From: Sipunculus nudus
Lineage: Eukaryota > Annelida > Sipuncula > Golfingiida > Sipunculidae
Length of the DNA: 64,000 nucleotides
Assembly (NCBI GenBank): GCA_026874595.1
Contig: CM049309.1
Location: 48,720,079 to 48,784,078, forward strand
Direction: 5' to 3'
Part shown: in pieces, positions 1 through 13,009 of the stretch
Layout: each line of letters begins with the position of its first letter
Position numbering within the stretch: the stretch's first letter is position 1
The notes under the pieces: model-generated
The model's input: only the letters and a program-made list of their open reading frames with translations
Told to the model about the DNA's origin: nothing
The model's database searches: none
Position numbers and translations under genes: made by a program

Positions 1-1700
1 TGAGCAATGCTAATAAAGCTGTGATAAAAATGCTTGTTTGTTGTTCTTATCACTGAACACACCCAAGCTTTCATCTCATACTTGTCAGAAAAAATGCTTA
101 TAGTACAACAGGAAATAGGTATTGTATAAAAGATAAGAGGGATGATAAAGATATCTCTACTATCACCCTCACACATATTTAATTATATACCATCTATTAA
201 GGTCTTGTGTGTAGTCAGTTCCCATCTCTAGAGAAACACTCTGCTGAGTGTTCACAGACCAGGAAGTGAAAGCAAATGAAATACCATACTCTTTAAACTG
301 TTGAAACCCCCCCACAGCAAATTATATATATCCATGCCTGATGATGGGCACCTAATCATCAGTTTGCTATTCCAGGTGTTAACTGTTAAGAGAACATATA
401 TGTCAAAAATGTCTGTAATGGGTCTTTTGCATGACATAAATAGCATTTTGATCTATACAGAGCCTTTTTCACTGTGAATCACTGATTCTGCAGGCTCAAT
501 GAAAATGACTACAAAAAGGATCTTAAATATGACAGGAGCTGCTTATTATGCAACACTGCTTGATGGTTTATTTATACTATTATTAGATAATTTAATAAAG
601 TAACCTATACAAAATTTGATCTCAATGTGGTAAAAGATAATGTTTTCCCTCTTTAAATCTTCTTCTTTGCCTCAAGATCCTACCACCTGTCTACATCTAT
701 ATTACTCTGATGGTTGGACTGGTGAAGGTGTATTGGATCAATACAACAGCCATCTAAAGGTGAATCCCATAACAGGTTGCCATTTATAACATACTAGTGG
801 CATACCCTATTATTCTGACATGTCACTTGAAACAGCTGGGTTTTACTGTGTGTAAAATGGCAGCTCCAATGAATGACTTTAACAGTTTTGTGAGGTCAGA
901 GTTAGATAACAGCACAGACATACAACAGAAAAATACTCCAAGGAAAGTCTGACAATTGATAGGAAATAATCTGCAGTGAGTCTGGTGGCCTACAGACCCA
1001 AATCTTTGGAGTAGAAGCCTGAGGAACGTTTTGCCTGTGACTGTGCCATCATCAGCAAATTTTCAGGATTCCTTCACATTCTTTAACATGGATGCAATGT
1101 AAAGCCTTTGCAGAGCTATCTGCATTCCACTAGGTGAACTCTTAGTTAGTTCATTTTTACCAGGAAAATTTTCCGAACAAACCTATTATATAGTATTAAT
1201 GTATTTGTGGCAACAGTATTGGGAGTACATCAATAACAAGCATGGCAATAAAGAAGAACAGCAAAGCAGAGATGAATTGTTTCTAAAGCTGTGTCAATCA
1301 AAGGTTCCAGCTGCAGTGGTAAGATAGCAGTAAACCTTACAGCACTGAGAAAACAACCAGCAGTCTTACCAAGGCTGTATAATCAATAGAAAGCAGATTG
1401 TTCTATATCTGTCTTATGTAACAGCAAGTATTGCTGGCATATCGTGCCAGAGAACATGGACTTACTCCTCCATTGATTTCATGGCAGCCTGAAATTGACT
1501 GAATGGAGTGGTGACACAACCACTGCAGTATTACAGTGGCCCACTGGCCTAGTGTGACTGTGAAAGTGTTCAATCTTGTCAAACATGACAAATCACTATA
1601 TAAGATTAACCATACCTACTTCAACTGAAAGAAACCTCCTATTGGGCATCCTCATTCATCATATAATATCAATGTTACCACAAGTTGGCCAAAGCCTATT
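1..1700. other. Gene-free stretch
   Basis: I see no exon, RNA gene or recognisable mobile element here. The sequence is moderately AT-rich and its open frames are short and low in complexity. On the minus strand it lies downstream of the two Src exons, so it may be intron of that gene. I looked for the remaining SH2 and kinase motifs on the minus strand and did not find them. Confidence 0.4.
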
Positions 1701-1704
1701 TATA

Positions 1705-2122
1705 AACTTGTGGTACCAATAGGACTTGTAGACAATAACCGAGAAATGGTACTACTATCAGGTCAACCGTAACCTGTAAATGGTACCATAAGAACTTGCA
1801 GAATGCCACAATTTGTGAGTAAGTGGTACCACCAGCTAATCATAATTTGTTAATGGTACCTCCAAAAGGCTACAACATGTAAATGGTACCACCAGCTAAC
1901 CATAACTTGTAAATGGTACCTCCAAAAGGCCACAACATGTAAGTGGTACCACCAGATAATCATAACCTGTAAATGGTACCATAAGGACTGGCAGAAGGCA
2001 ACAACGTGTAAGTGGTACCACCAGCTAACCATAACCTGTAAATGGTACCTCCAAAAGGCCACAACATGTAAGTGGTACCACCAGCTAACCATAACTTGTA
2101 AATGGTACCTCAAAAAGGCCAG
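1705..2122. repeat. GGTACCACC minisatellite, array 1
   Basis: This is a degenerate tandem array with units of about 37 bp. The units alternate between a GGTACCACCAGCTAACC type and a GGTACCTCCAAAAGGCC type, which gives a 75-bp higher period. Each unit carries a KpnI-like GGTACC core followed by 'ATAACCTGTAAAT' or 'ACAACATGTAAGT'. An open frame across it on the minus strand is only the repeat being read. A diverged second array of the same family starts near 7038. Confidence 0.85.
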
Positions 2123-3499
2123 GGCCAAATCCCCTATAAAGCATGTTGGATTAACACAGCTTTTTCTCTTTAAAATAAATCTGTACCTGCAAAAATATTG
2201 CCTTGAAACTGTTTACTTAGGCCAGACTTTTTTAATTCTTTGGTTTACGAACATGTTTGACAAAAGTGATAGGTAGGAGGTAGGAAAAAAAAAAAAACAA
2301 GGGACCTATGGGTCACAACGCTCAGCTGTTATATATGATAAAAAAATATTATTTAGAAATGAGGCACATGCTGGTTTTGTGTGGTAATAAATATAAGCTG
2401 TATTATGAGTTGTTGTTGTTTAGCTTATGTCTGATTTTGATAGTACCTTTGGAGACAGGGAAGAGGATTGATTTCATTTATTTTATTAACAATTGGAGTA
2501 CTATTGTCACACAGATTTTGACTTGGCCATATAACTTATATATAAGCAGAACATATAATATAAGAGTTTAACTATTTATTAAAAAAAATTACAAATATTG
2601 TCCCAAATATAATTTTTATTAAAAATAATAAGAGAATCATATGATTTTTTAAAATAAAATATAACTGATATGATTATTAAAATAATATTAAAGAATATAT
2701 TCATGAATGCATTCATGAATACATTTTGAAAGTATTTGCACGAGTATTCATATACTTTCATTTTTACCTGAATTCCCATTCTTTATGCAAGAAATTTTAT
2801 AATGGAGTACATAATCATATTCGTATTTAAATACAATTACAAAGTATTTGCACCATGTCTGGTATTTATTCAATTTTCACCAAACAATGATGTTGAGAAT
2901 CCAGAATATACAAAATTCACACATTTAAATAATGATCATAAGTACCTGGTTTATGGCTTTTATTTATATTAAAAAATAACTGTAAAAAATTCATTTTGGA
3001 CTAATTTCACATCAATGTACACACTAGACACAGTAGGAATCTAGATTAATATTATCAACTGCATCTTTGTCTATCATTAATTTCCTTCATATGATCCCTA
3101 ATGATTAGTAATGAATAATATGATTTACTTCTTTATCATTAAAATTGAACTGAAAAATGCCATAGGTGACTGCATGGTGTTATTTGGAATATGTGACATT
3201 CTACCCATCGATACAAGATTCTTATATCATCAGTAACTGCAAGTTAATTTCCTGTTATTATTAACTAACAAATTCCTTTTCTATTTTTCTTTAATTTGTT
3301 ATTAAAAACCAATAAAATTTTATAAATTTGTTGTTTATTGTTATGTTGTTGGTTAAAACTACTAGATGAGTTGGGTTGGACACCTGGATCAACTGTGGCT
3401 GGCCATAAGCTGCCTGGATTCCTGTATGCCTCGCCTCAAGCGTGCATAATTTGATGAAAGGTCAACAAGGTCAACATACAGGTGACTCAAGAGGGGCTG

Positions 3500-4937
3500 G
3501 AGAGAGCCAAAGTCTGACAGGGTCTCATAAAAAACATTAATAAAAGCTACAATTTTTGGCCAATTTCTTTCAGCTTTCTAAACTAAAAAGCTGAAATCCT
3601 TATGTGTGCATGATATGAAAATTATATCAACAGTGCTCACGGGAAACAAACGTGCCATGGTCACAGTTGGGCAAAATTTAAGGTACTAATTTTATATTTA
3701 TACTAATAACTTATAAAATTTGAAAAATTCAGAACTAATTTTGGGTATTCAATTGAATCTTGATTGAATAATGTGACATCCCTGACAAAAAAATCTCTAG
3801 CAATGCCCTTGTTAAGGGAGTAAATATATTTCTTGATTTTTTACAAAGTGCATTATGTTTGGGCCCATAACTTAAAACAATTACGCAATACTGACATCAT
3901 TCTGGGATGTGCATAGAGAATGAAATATATGTATATTGTTTATGATTAAAGTCAGATCAGTGGTTTTGATATTAGGCAGTCTTGAAGTGTAACAATGGGT
4001 TTTTAATGGAAAAATGAAGTTTTTCATTAATATCTCGAAGGTATTAAGTCCTAGTGACCAAATTCTTGGCATGGTAGGGGATTTTGGAGACATCTAACTG
4101 TATGCTGAATTTAAGGAACTTAGAGCTGAAGCTGGGGAGCTGAGCTTTTGCAAACTGCATAACACTAGCTTGATGTAAACAATATGTTACAAGGTGCTTG
4201 AAAACTTGATTAAAATCTACAGTTTTTGATCAACTGGTTTCAAATTTTTGGTGTTAACAGTTGAAATGCTGACAAAAACATGCTGTGAAAATTAAATCCA
4301 CAGTACTTACAGGAAAAAAACGTGCCATGGTCAAAGTTGGGCAAAATTTAAGGTACCAATTTTTTATTTTTATTAATATTTTAAAAAATTTAAAAGATTT
4401 TCATCTAATTTTGGGTATACAATTTAATTTTGATTAATTAAAGTTATATTACTGGAAAAAAGGTCCACAGCTTTAACATTTTTTGTGTTAAGTGATCAAA
4501 TATCTTTCCTTATTTTTTTCAAAATGCATTATGTTTGGGCCCAGAACTTTTTTAAATTAAATAATACAAACATAATTTCTGGCATGTACATAGGAACTAT
4601 ATAGAGGAATATTTATGGTAAATATGAGGAAAAACAGATGAGTGGTTTTGATATTAGGCAGTCCTAAAGTGTGAAAATAGGTTTTTAATAAAAAATTGAG
4701 GTTTTTCCTTAATTTCTCAAAGGAACGAAGTTGCAAAGACCCAGTTTTCGGCTTGGTAGGAGATCTTTGGGACATCTAACATTATGCCGAATTTTGGATT
4801 CCTAGGTCTTACGGTTTCAAAACGTGCCACATCTACGGACGGACGGACGGACGGACGGACGGACGGACAGACGGACGGACGACGGACAATGGACCACGAC
4901 TATAGCTCAGATGACTTATAGTCAGCTGAGCTAAAAA
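3500..4937 (-). mobile_element. TTTTAGCTC-type repeat, internally duplicated
   Basis: Read on the minus strand from 4937, this begins TTTTTAGCTCAGCTGACTAT, followed by a GTCC/CCGT tract and a conserved body. The body occurs twice with an offset of about 670 bp: 'ACGTGCCATGGTCA.AGTTGGGC' appears near 3650 and 4320, and two similar 70-codon frames (4093-3881 and 4775-4557) are copies of one another. The same family recurs at 34991 and at 61345-62040. The shared frame is non-coding in character, with no recognisable domain. The outer limit near 3500 is approximate. Confidence 0.7.
4834..4888. repeat. (ACGG)n microsatellite
   Basis: About 13 units of ACGG with a few interruptions. It lies just inside the TTTTAGCTC end of the surrounding dispersed repeat, a position where the other copies also carry GTCC-type tracts, so it belongs to that family. 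Confidence 0.9.
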
Positions 4938-6349
4938 ATTGAAAAAAAACCTGGATACTGGTGTTTGTGAATCTTGTATTGTACTGTTGGGTTATAAAAT
5001 CCATTTTTAAATGGCACTATATAAACCTATATAAATTATATAAATAATATATAAAAATTAAAATATTATCATCATCCTCCTGAGTTTTCCACATGAATCA
5101 TACATGTGCCATGTTATTTCAAGCCATTCAAATGTAATCGAAGGTAAAATAATGACAATTAAAAGTTTAAACAGTACACACCTGAAATTAAACTTCAGTC
5201 ACTGTCCCTGCCAAGTGAACTGCCTATTTTATAAAGTTTTACAAATTAAAGACCAGTCAAAAACTTATACAAATACAAAATAATATATTTTTGTCAGATA
5301 TGCAAGGAGAAAACTTAATTTCATTCACTGCTAGCATGATAGACTGCAGTTTTTATTTTTCAGTCGTGAATGACAATAACAATGACAATATGCAACTTGC
5401 AGTTTTTCGCCTATTGTTTATCAAATGTTAACAACATGGAACTCGGAGTTGTCTGATTCATGACCATGACCTTTCCTTTTTTCTGTGTTGTGCATGTTTG
5501 ATAGTCCTTTGGCTTTGAATATACAACAACTGCTAATAGAGTGAGGTTTCCATTGGAGATCACATTGAATAATTCAACTATTTTAAAAGTTTAAAAAGTA
5601 TTAATTATCTTTATTTATTAATAAAGATCTGCATTTCTTACCACGGCCGTGACAGTACGTACCGTACTCAGTTTAATATGCTGTCACTTGGCCACTGTCA
5701 GTTCGGTATTGCTTTTCGGCATCCATACACATCAAAGCTTCCATCACATCCGTTTGGAACAATTAAATGAATCCTTTCAAAGTTTCTGCATATTAAATGG
5801 CTTTCATTTTACCTTGCTTTTGTTTTGACTTTAAAAATACCCGCAAAGACTACGCTTCACATCAACTCGCGCCACTAAGACTACAGATAGTCGGAAATCC
5901 TGCAGAAACCCTGAGAATTCCTGGAGTTATCAAAGAATACATGACAACCTCATACAGGATATAATTTCATCTGTTCAGTAATTTTCTTTTATACGTTACA
6001 AGACTACGATTTTAAGTTTTGACAAGTTATAATGTTTTTTTAAGAGTAAACTTGTGAAACTTAGCCAATTTGCAGTAATAAATAGCGTCTGACTTTGAGT
6101 GCAATAATTAGTCTTAAGAAGTATATTTGTTTGTATATCCAGTAAGTTATTAACAGTGGCAAGATGGTAAAGCCGCTATGCAACCAAACTTATTTTCTTT
6201 TCTTATTCACATCTATCTAAAACAAATATGTTTAACAAGGAAAATATGACATAAATGCTGGATAAAAAATGTACTGTAGTGCAGAAAACGAACTTTGAAA
6301 ACTCTCCAAGAATTCTCAATTTCCCTGCTGAATCTTTTGACTACTTGAT

Positions 6350-6545
6350 GGCCAATCAATTGCATTTATGGCCCAAGGATACCCTATTGTGATTGGCTTA
6401 AACCCTCCTTCTGTCATTAAGAAAGTGACCTTCTAAGCCAATCATAAGAGTTCTAACGTTTGAGGTGATCTGATACACACAGTCACTGAACATTTCATTT
6501 GTCAACAACCGTGTCGGATTCGGCGACGAAATATAAAAGGAAAAA
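6350..6545 (+). promoter_or_regulatory. CCAAT-box cluster followed by TATA-like box
   Basis: There is a CCAAT box in GGCCAATCAAT near 6351. A perfect 11-bp inverted pair follows: TGATTGGCTTA at 6390-6400 and TAAGCCAATCA at 6434-6444. TATAAAAGG lies near 6532. This order resembles a compact core promoter firing rightwards, but no convincing open frame follows. It sits inside the candidate transposon at 2217-6637, so it may be an element promoter or chance. Confidence 0.3.
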
Positions 6546-7037
6546 AAGTCAAAATGCCACTTTTATTTTTTTTCTGAAATGAGGATATCGGAGGTCGGTA
6601 GGTTTGTAAACCGAAAAATTTAAAAAGTCTGGCCTTACTCCTGTAAAAGACTGTTTAAAACAATGGACCGGCGCAAACACAGGTGTCAAATATACAAAGC
6701 GTGTGAGGCCTTGTGCACCACAAAGTCACAACACGTGTCAATTATGAGCAGCCCTGACTCCCTTGGCCCAAAAATGTAATACATGTTCCAGCTGGCTGAA
6801 ACATCACGTGTTGCGGGTCACAATCCTACCTCCAGTCATGTGGCCATATTATGGTGAACAGACACACATGGACTGTGTTTACCAACATGCAGAGCCATAA
6901 CAAGGTGTTAAACAGCAGTATGCAAGGTAGTCAGACTGTGTGCTGGGATGGTTTTGGTGGGAGACTTTTTTATTTAGCAAAACTAAAGTGATAGTATGAA
7001 AGAATAGGCATAATATTGCTCCTGATTATGTCCCTTT

Positions 7038-7598
7038 AAGTGGTACCACCAGCTAAATATAACCTGTTGTACAACCTGTTGTACCAATAGAAGGCCACAA
7101 AATGAAGTGGAACCACAAGCTAACCATAACCTGTAAATACTACCAATAGAAGGCCTTTACATGAAAGTGGGACAACAATATCGCCATTATCTGGAAGTGG
7201 GAGCACTAACTGGCAATAACCCGGAAGTGGTACACTGGCAGGCCAAAATAACCTATCAGCAGTTCTGTCAATGGCCAATAACCTACTGGATTTCTTACTG
7301 ACAGCCCATAATGTAATATTGGTACAACCAGCAGCCCATGACAGTGGAACTGGAAGTACCATTAATAATAGTGGCCCTTATCCTATTTGCGGTACCACCA
7401 GTAGCTAATAACCTATCAATGGTACAACCAGCAGCCGACAATTCATGAATTCAGAATGGTACCACCAGAAGGTTGGGGAGAGTAGCAGGACCTTTAAACT
7501 TGGTCTGAGCCATGATTCCTTTTTTTTCTTTCAATCGGCCAGCACCAACCACCAGCAAACCATGGAATGCAAGAGGTACCACCAGGTGGTACCACTAT
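7038..7598. repeat. GGTACCACC minisatellite, array 2
   Basis: A more diverged version of the array at 1705-2122. GTGGTACCACCAGCTAA-type units are interspersed with variants such as GGTACAACCAGCAGCC. Unit boundaries are loose and the repeat fades near 7600. Confidence 0.7.
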
Positions 7599-7599
7599 A

Positions 7600-10500
7600 C
7601 TAGTCATTGGCTCAGTCCTAGTGACTGTGACATTAAAATCAGATGTGTCAGGAATTATTAGTTTCACCTTCTATCTATGACTAATCAACATCAGCACAAG
7701 TGGGCATCCCTTATCATCAATTGACAAATGGCCATCTTCTCTCTGAGTGCCACTGGACATTCACTGCCAGTAATAAATACAAACCCAGGTTCCATGTCAT
7801 CATCACCATAGAGTAAAACCTGCAAATAATGCAATAAAGGTCCTATATTTGACCCTTATGAGAAAAGAAATATTTTATTTTATATCCTTTGAAAAACACA
7901 TACACAGAATGAGATGTACAAAAAGGAAAATAAAAAAAAAACCTTTTGCAAATTCAGCACTTATGTGTCACAGGTACAGATCACCAGTGGAGCTTTAATG
8001 TATTAACTTACAGCACTGTTCTCAGGCTGTCACTGAACACTTGCTAGCTGATATGACATTGTATTTGCGTTATTTTTTAGCTGCCACAGCATGGAGGAAG
8101 ACTCATGGGTTGATTAGTAGTCAGGTCGTGTGGACACTCAGCCTTACCTGACTGTACATGACTGGTATCACCAGCCAGTCTGCAGATATACCTCAGAGTC
8201 CCTGCACAGAACCTGAGAGTGACTCAGCCCTGCAGCAGACCTGACCAGATTGAGGAGTGCTGAGCAAGCAACTTGATTACAGTCATCTCAACCTCCATCT
8301 CCTGGCTATGATTACCGCACGGTCACGATTTAGAGGTTTCCTTCCTGTTTTAGATCTGTGGTCACAGATAAGCACAGAGCTCTCTCAGATACCATCACCC
8401 CGACAGGGATTATTCATAGCTAGCTGCAGGGCTGGATATATAACTTTTAAATTGGACAGGCTGTGGTGATTCTGAACTGTCCTGGGAATAAAAAACCTTA
8501 AACAGAATCCCCCCCCCCCCCCAAGATCACCTTTCCTTGGATACCCCTGTTTGCCTTTTTATACTTTTATATTTACAATTTATAAATATTTGAATTCCTT
8601 ACACTTCCTAGGACTGATTTGCTATTTAATCAACTTTCTTACTTTTTATTTTTATACAAGATTATTCTATTTGGTGATACTGAATTAGAATTCCAAATAT
8701 AGTCACTATCCTAAAACTGCTACCTTGTCGCTCTATTTGCTTGACTAGCATTTAATATATAGTAAGCTGGGCTGTATCTTAACATCAATTGGAGACAATC
8801 TAATTAGACAAAGTAATTTCAGCCAGAGGCTGATCAACTTGCCAATTTACCTATCCCTGACAGCAGCACAGCTCTTAATGCTCAGCCCTGATCTGTAGTA
8901 TTGGCAGCTCTATCACGAGGATTTAAAATCAAAAGAACGCATCGTGCATATCAAACAGGAAGTCCTCAGAGATCTGGAATGTTCTTTGTTTGAGGCAGGT
9001 CTCATATTATATTGATAAATGGGTTTACATTACACCCCCATTTAATGAGGTTATCTTATTCAGCTGTTTTATCATTACAATCCATATTTATAATAATAAA
9101 CTTTTAATCCTGATTACAATCCATATTTATAATAATAAACTTTAAATCCTACTTCATTTCACTATGAAATTAAACTTTCTTAGATACATTTATGAATACA
9201 GTATCTCAAGTATGGGGCAGCAACCATAATCAAAATAACTCATTTTTCTTATCTGTATTTATTTGCTAGGGAGATATGCCCTTCAGCAGGAGTTTGTTAA
9301 ATACGAGTATTTTTCCCAGAGGGAAGTGACTCACCAAGACTTTGTCCAATCTGTATATATTTTTTTGGTTAGATAGCTGTGGTCTAACATTATTACCTTG
9401 GCCTGTGGGTAATAAAGTTGTGTTAGCCTTATATAGAGAGTGACTCACCCAGGTCTTCGGGCCTGCTGCAGCCCATCAAAACAAATCACAGCATCTGCAG
9501 TCATCAAACTGCAGCCCTGTCTCAGATTAATATAAAACCTAAGGATGTTTCTGCAGAATTCAGAAACACTCACAAAATATAATCATGAAATTTAATGAGT
9601 TGCTATAAAACCCAGGCATCATTAAGCTGGAGTCATTAGCTTCAAGGCCAGATATAAAGGTCCTCTTATGGCGCTCATTACTGTCTTCATTCATGGAAAT
9701 TAAAAGGTTTGTATAATTAATAATGAAGCTAAAACTAAAATATTAAACTTGCAATTCTCTTTTTAATTATGGGTTTATAGCAAAACAATATTTAGCAAAT
9801 TTTAGCATATTTCCAAATAAACAATTCACATAATTCTTTTCAATATTGTGTTTTATATAAAACCTTTGGTTATATACTGCCAGGAATTAAGTGTAACAGT
9901 AAAATATTTGTTTATATCTAGTCACTCTGCCAGTGGTTTTCAGCAATAATGCTTTTATTTACTAGCTTGCTGAGCTCTTAGCTGTAGATTTATCTAGTCA
10001 TGTGCATTCAACTAGATACTAGCTAAGCATGAGGCAGGGATTTATTATAACTGATGACAATGTTTATTTAAGTTTGCGCAGATAATGAAATCAACACCCC
10101 CTTAATTGAACCCATGCTGATTTCACTATGACATCCCAAATGCATGTCCCACTGAAAGCTTCTAATCCTTGTTGATTTCATGATGACATCACAGAGACAT
10201 TCCACTGTGAAATCCACAATCCTTGTCAATTTCCTCTGACCCATATACACAAACCCAGCATTTAAGCTGATCCAGTCATGTGTTCTATTTGACATGTAAC
10301 CTGTCATCGTTTGTTAGGTCCTTGTGTACTTGTCTACTGGTTTCATGGGAACTGAAAAGTGTTTGCCACACAGAATATACATTATGTACTATAACGTAAG
10401 AAGTATCAGTATGTGTAAAATAACAGATTATACTTAGAACTGACTTCCATTGCCTTATTAGGTGTTTATCTGATATGATTATTATTAATAATATCAGCAG

Positions 10501-11389
10501 CAATATTTTTTATAAATACACATGATCACTCTTTGTTTTGCAAATATTTCTCACAATACAATTAGACACATGTTCAGTGGAACATATACTGTTTTGTCCC
10601 CTGTGAGTGTATGCAACTGTCTGTTTGGTGTTTTGTCTTTATATGACAAATAAATATTACAAAACCACACCATGAAGTTGTAATGCACAATACATAGCAT
10701 GTATGCATAGACTTCCTGGACATAGATCCTATCATTATATCTGATCTCTTAGCTTATCTGAGTAGTATATTTGTGGAGAGTTAAAATAACATTTTATTAG
10801 TAGAGAACACATTATTTGTGCTAAACATATTAACATCATTATGCACAAAATTCTGTGAAACACAGCTGTGGCACTGGACAAACATGTTTATATAAAATTA
10901 TCTTATTATGTAATACCTTACACAATATGAACATAAAACTGTGTTCCTTTTAAACATTCTGAAAATTCTGAGGGGAAAACATTACTGAGAATGGACTATT
11001 TGTCAAAACCTCCGCTGGCAATAAAAATTCCAATTTGCATCATATTCATAAAGACGAAACCTATGTAAATTTACATTTAGTCAAACCAATGGGTTCACAG
11101 GTGGAATGTTGAATAAGTGTCCTTCTAATAATATAACAACACTGTTTTATTTATTTTGCTTCCTTATTTTTGAATGAGTGTCATTTATTCTGGGAGAACC
11201 AATATTTATCTTATTTTTTCCTGGGTAAATACACCACCAGCAATGATTAGAATAGAGTGCTGCTAGAGAAAAGACACAAACAATTTTATAATGCCCATAG
11301 ACAGATCTTTAGTATAATAATAAACTTGTTTATTTTACATGGATTGTACAAATAGTTATTATGACTAATCAATGCACTCTCCATGGCTC
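7600..11389. other. Gene-free stretch with two small tandem duplications
   Basis: No exon or RNA gene was recognised. Two short tandem repeats are visible. One is a 40-bp direct duplication at about 9073-9150 (ATTACAATCCATATTTATAA twice). The other is about two and a half copies of a 56-bp unit at about 10108-10245, with core TGATTTCA.TATGACATC. The open frames at 10068-10503 on the minus strand run through the latter and are not gene-like. A poly-C run occurs at about 8510-8522. Confidence 0.4.
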
Positions 11390-11557
11390 AGTTGATGGTG
11401 TTTGGTAGTCTGTAGGGGTGGAGGAAACCAGAGAACCCGGAGAAAACCACTGGCCTTGGATGGACAACTGCAAACCACTCTCATAGCCATACTGGGAATC
11501 AAACCCGGGTTGCCAGCGGAGAGAGCCAAGCATTTTACCCCTCACCTATCCAGCCCC
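11390..11557 (-). mobile_element. tRNA-derived SINE-like element
   Basis: Read on the minus strand from 11557, the head GGGGCTGGATAGGTGAGGGG, then AAAATGCTTGG, resembles a tRNA 5' half with a degenerate A box. CCCGGGTTTGATTCCC follows and matches a pol III B box. The body then carries the widespread 'TTTTCTCCGGGTTCTCTGG' block and TTTCCTCCACCCCTAC. The head cannot fold as an intact tRNA, so this is a SINE and not a tRNA gene. The tail near 11390 is approximate. Confidence 0.6.
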
Positions 11558-11559
11558 TA

Positions 11560-13009
11560 ATAGTTTAATAGGATATAACTGTACAAGACAGGATTGCACA
11601 GAGAGATGGGACCAAAAAAAGACCCACATGTCAATGCTTAGGGTTAATATGAATGTCTTTTTTTGTGTGTATTATGTTTACCTTGGCAGGAACCTTATTC
11701 AGTTCACTGTCAATTACATGTTCTGAAAGCTAATGACTATTTCATAATAACTTCCTTGGGTTGCCCATGATGTTAACTGTATGTGAACATCTGGTAAGGT
11801 ATAAGTGGACCATGTGTTATTTGCGTGGGTTTTACTGTGTGGTACAAAACAAGGTACTATTTATCAAAGTGACTCTTCCTGGCCCCTCACTACCCACATC
11901 ATATGTAAAGAGCTGAGTTGTCAGATGGTTAGTCCTGAGCTGGTTTATAGTAACCACATAACATGATTGTATACATGTTGTTTGGATACAATTCATACAC
12001 CAAATACACAGCAACTAATTATGAGAGTTGCCATTATTACTGACTGTCCGTATGTACTTATCTTTTGTGGACTGGTACCAGCACTTTGCACATCCTGTGC
12101 TTATATTATCAATTTACTTTTAAGATTCACACCGAACAACTGAAATAAGCCTGCCAAATCCTGTGAACATTTAATTTGTAACCTTTTCTGAATTTCATTA
12201 ACCTTACCATATATCTGTATTATATTTCCATACAAAACATAATGTGGTTACACTCACTTTCTACCAACATTTATCAAATATCTGTTTTCATGATATCAGT
12301 TTTTACTTGTTTGACTAACAATACATTGGTCAAGAATAATGCTCTAAATATTATAACCACTTATACACCATAAAATGCAGCTATTCACACATCCCTCAAT
12401 TACTGTACCTGCATCATCAAGATAATCATATACAAACAACCTTCCCACTAGGGCTAAATGTATCCTCAATTGATAATGTTAATTATGGCTGTCACAGTGT
12501 GTTTCCCAGTTCTATGTACAGAACTGTAAATCAGGTCCACATCTGTATGTACCAGTTACATCTGTTTTCATAAGCACGTTAGATTTTCTGAGATCCAAAA
12601 TATCATCTGCCTCTTTCAATACTGCAAGGACAACAGTTAAAAAGGTTTTAATACAGTATTTACCCTTCACCTTGATCTTTGGGCTCTGCTGGGAGATGTG
12701 GTTATTTTTTCCATTTGCAAATCATCTGAATCACCCTCTGATCTATATAAATGTGTTGGTGATCCACTTCAATTTTCGCAGATGTGCATGCGAAGCACAT
12801 ATAAATGCATGGAAACAGTTCATACTTAAAAAGAGGGATACAAAATTTGTGCAGTACACTTCAGATGCAAACCATTGTTTCATTTTCTTCAACTTACCTT
12901 TCTTAATCTGACAATAATGATTTTGATAAATACATTCTTTCAAGCTGACAATATTGACCACTATCCCATTTTGTTCACTCTGATATGAAAAGTCAACTAT
13001 TAAAAATAA
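11560..13009. other. Gene-free stretch
   Basis: AT-rich sequence with no exon, RNA gene or clear repeat. The 100-codon minus-strand frame at 13045-12743 overlaps a plus-strand frame and shows no domain. Confidence 0.4.

Larger units (their letters stand above)
2217..6637. mobile_element. Candidate 4.4-kb DNA transposon with inverted ends
   Basis: The left end at 2220 reads GGCCAGACTTTTTTAATTC, then GGTTTACGAAC. The right end at 6634, read on the minus strand, is GGCCAGACTTTTTAAATTT, then GGTTTACAAAC. Both ends are flanked by TTA (2217-2219 and 6635-6637). Inverted ends with a 3-bp TWA duplication are what PIF/Harbinger elements leave. No transposase was seen inside, so it would be non-autonomous or decayed. 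The interval also holds a GGAC-rich repeat at about 3.5-4.94 kb and a promoter-like patch near 6.4 kb. It could instead be two independent short elements of one family in opposite orientation. Confidence 0.45.

Noticed and set aside
1850-2128. 92-codon Trp/Tyr/His-repeat frame resembling a repeat protein
   Set aside because: It is the GGTACCACC minisatellite translated on the minus strand; no start context or flanking exon.
11490-11557. Possible tRNA gene on the minus strand
   Set aside because: The B box is good, but the acceptor and anticodon stems do not pair and a SINE body follows.
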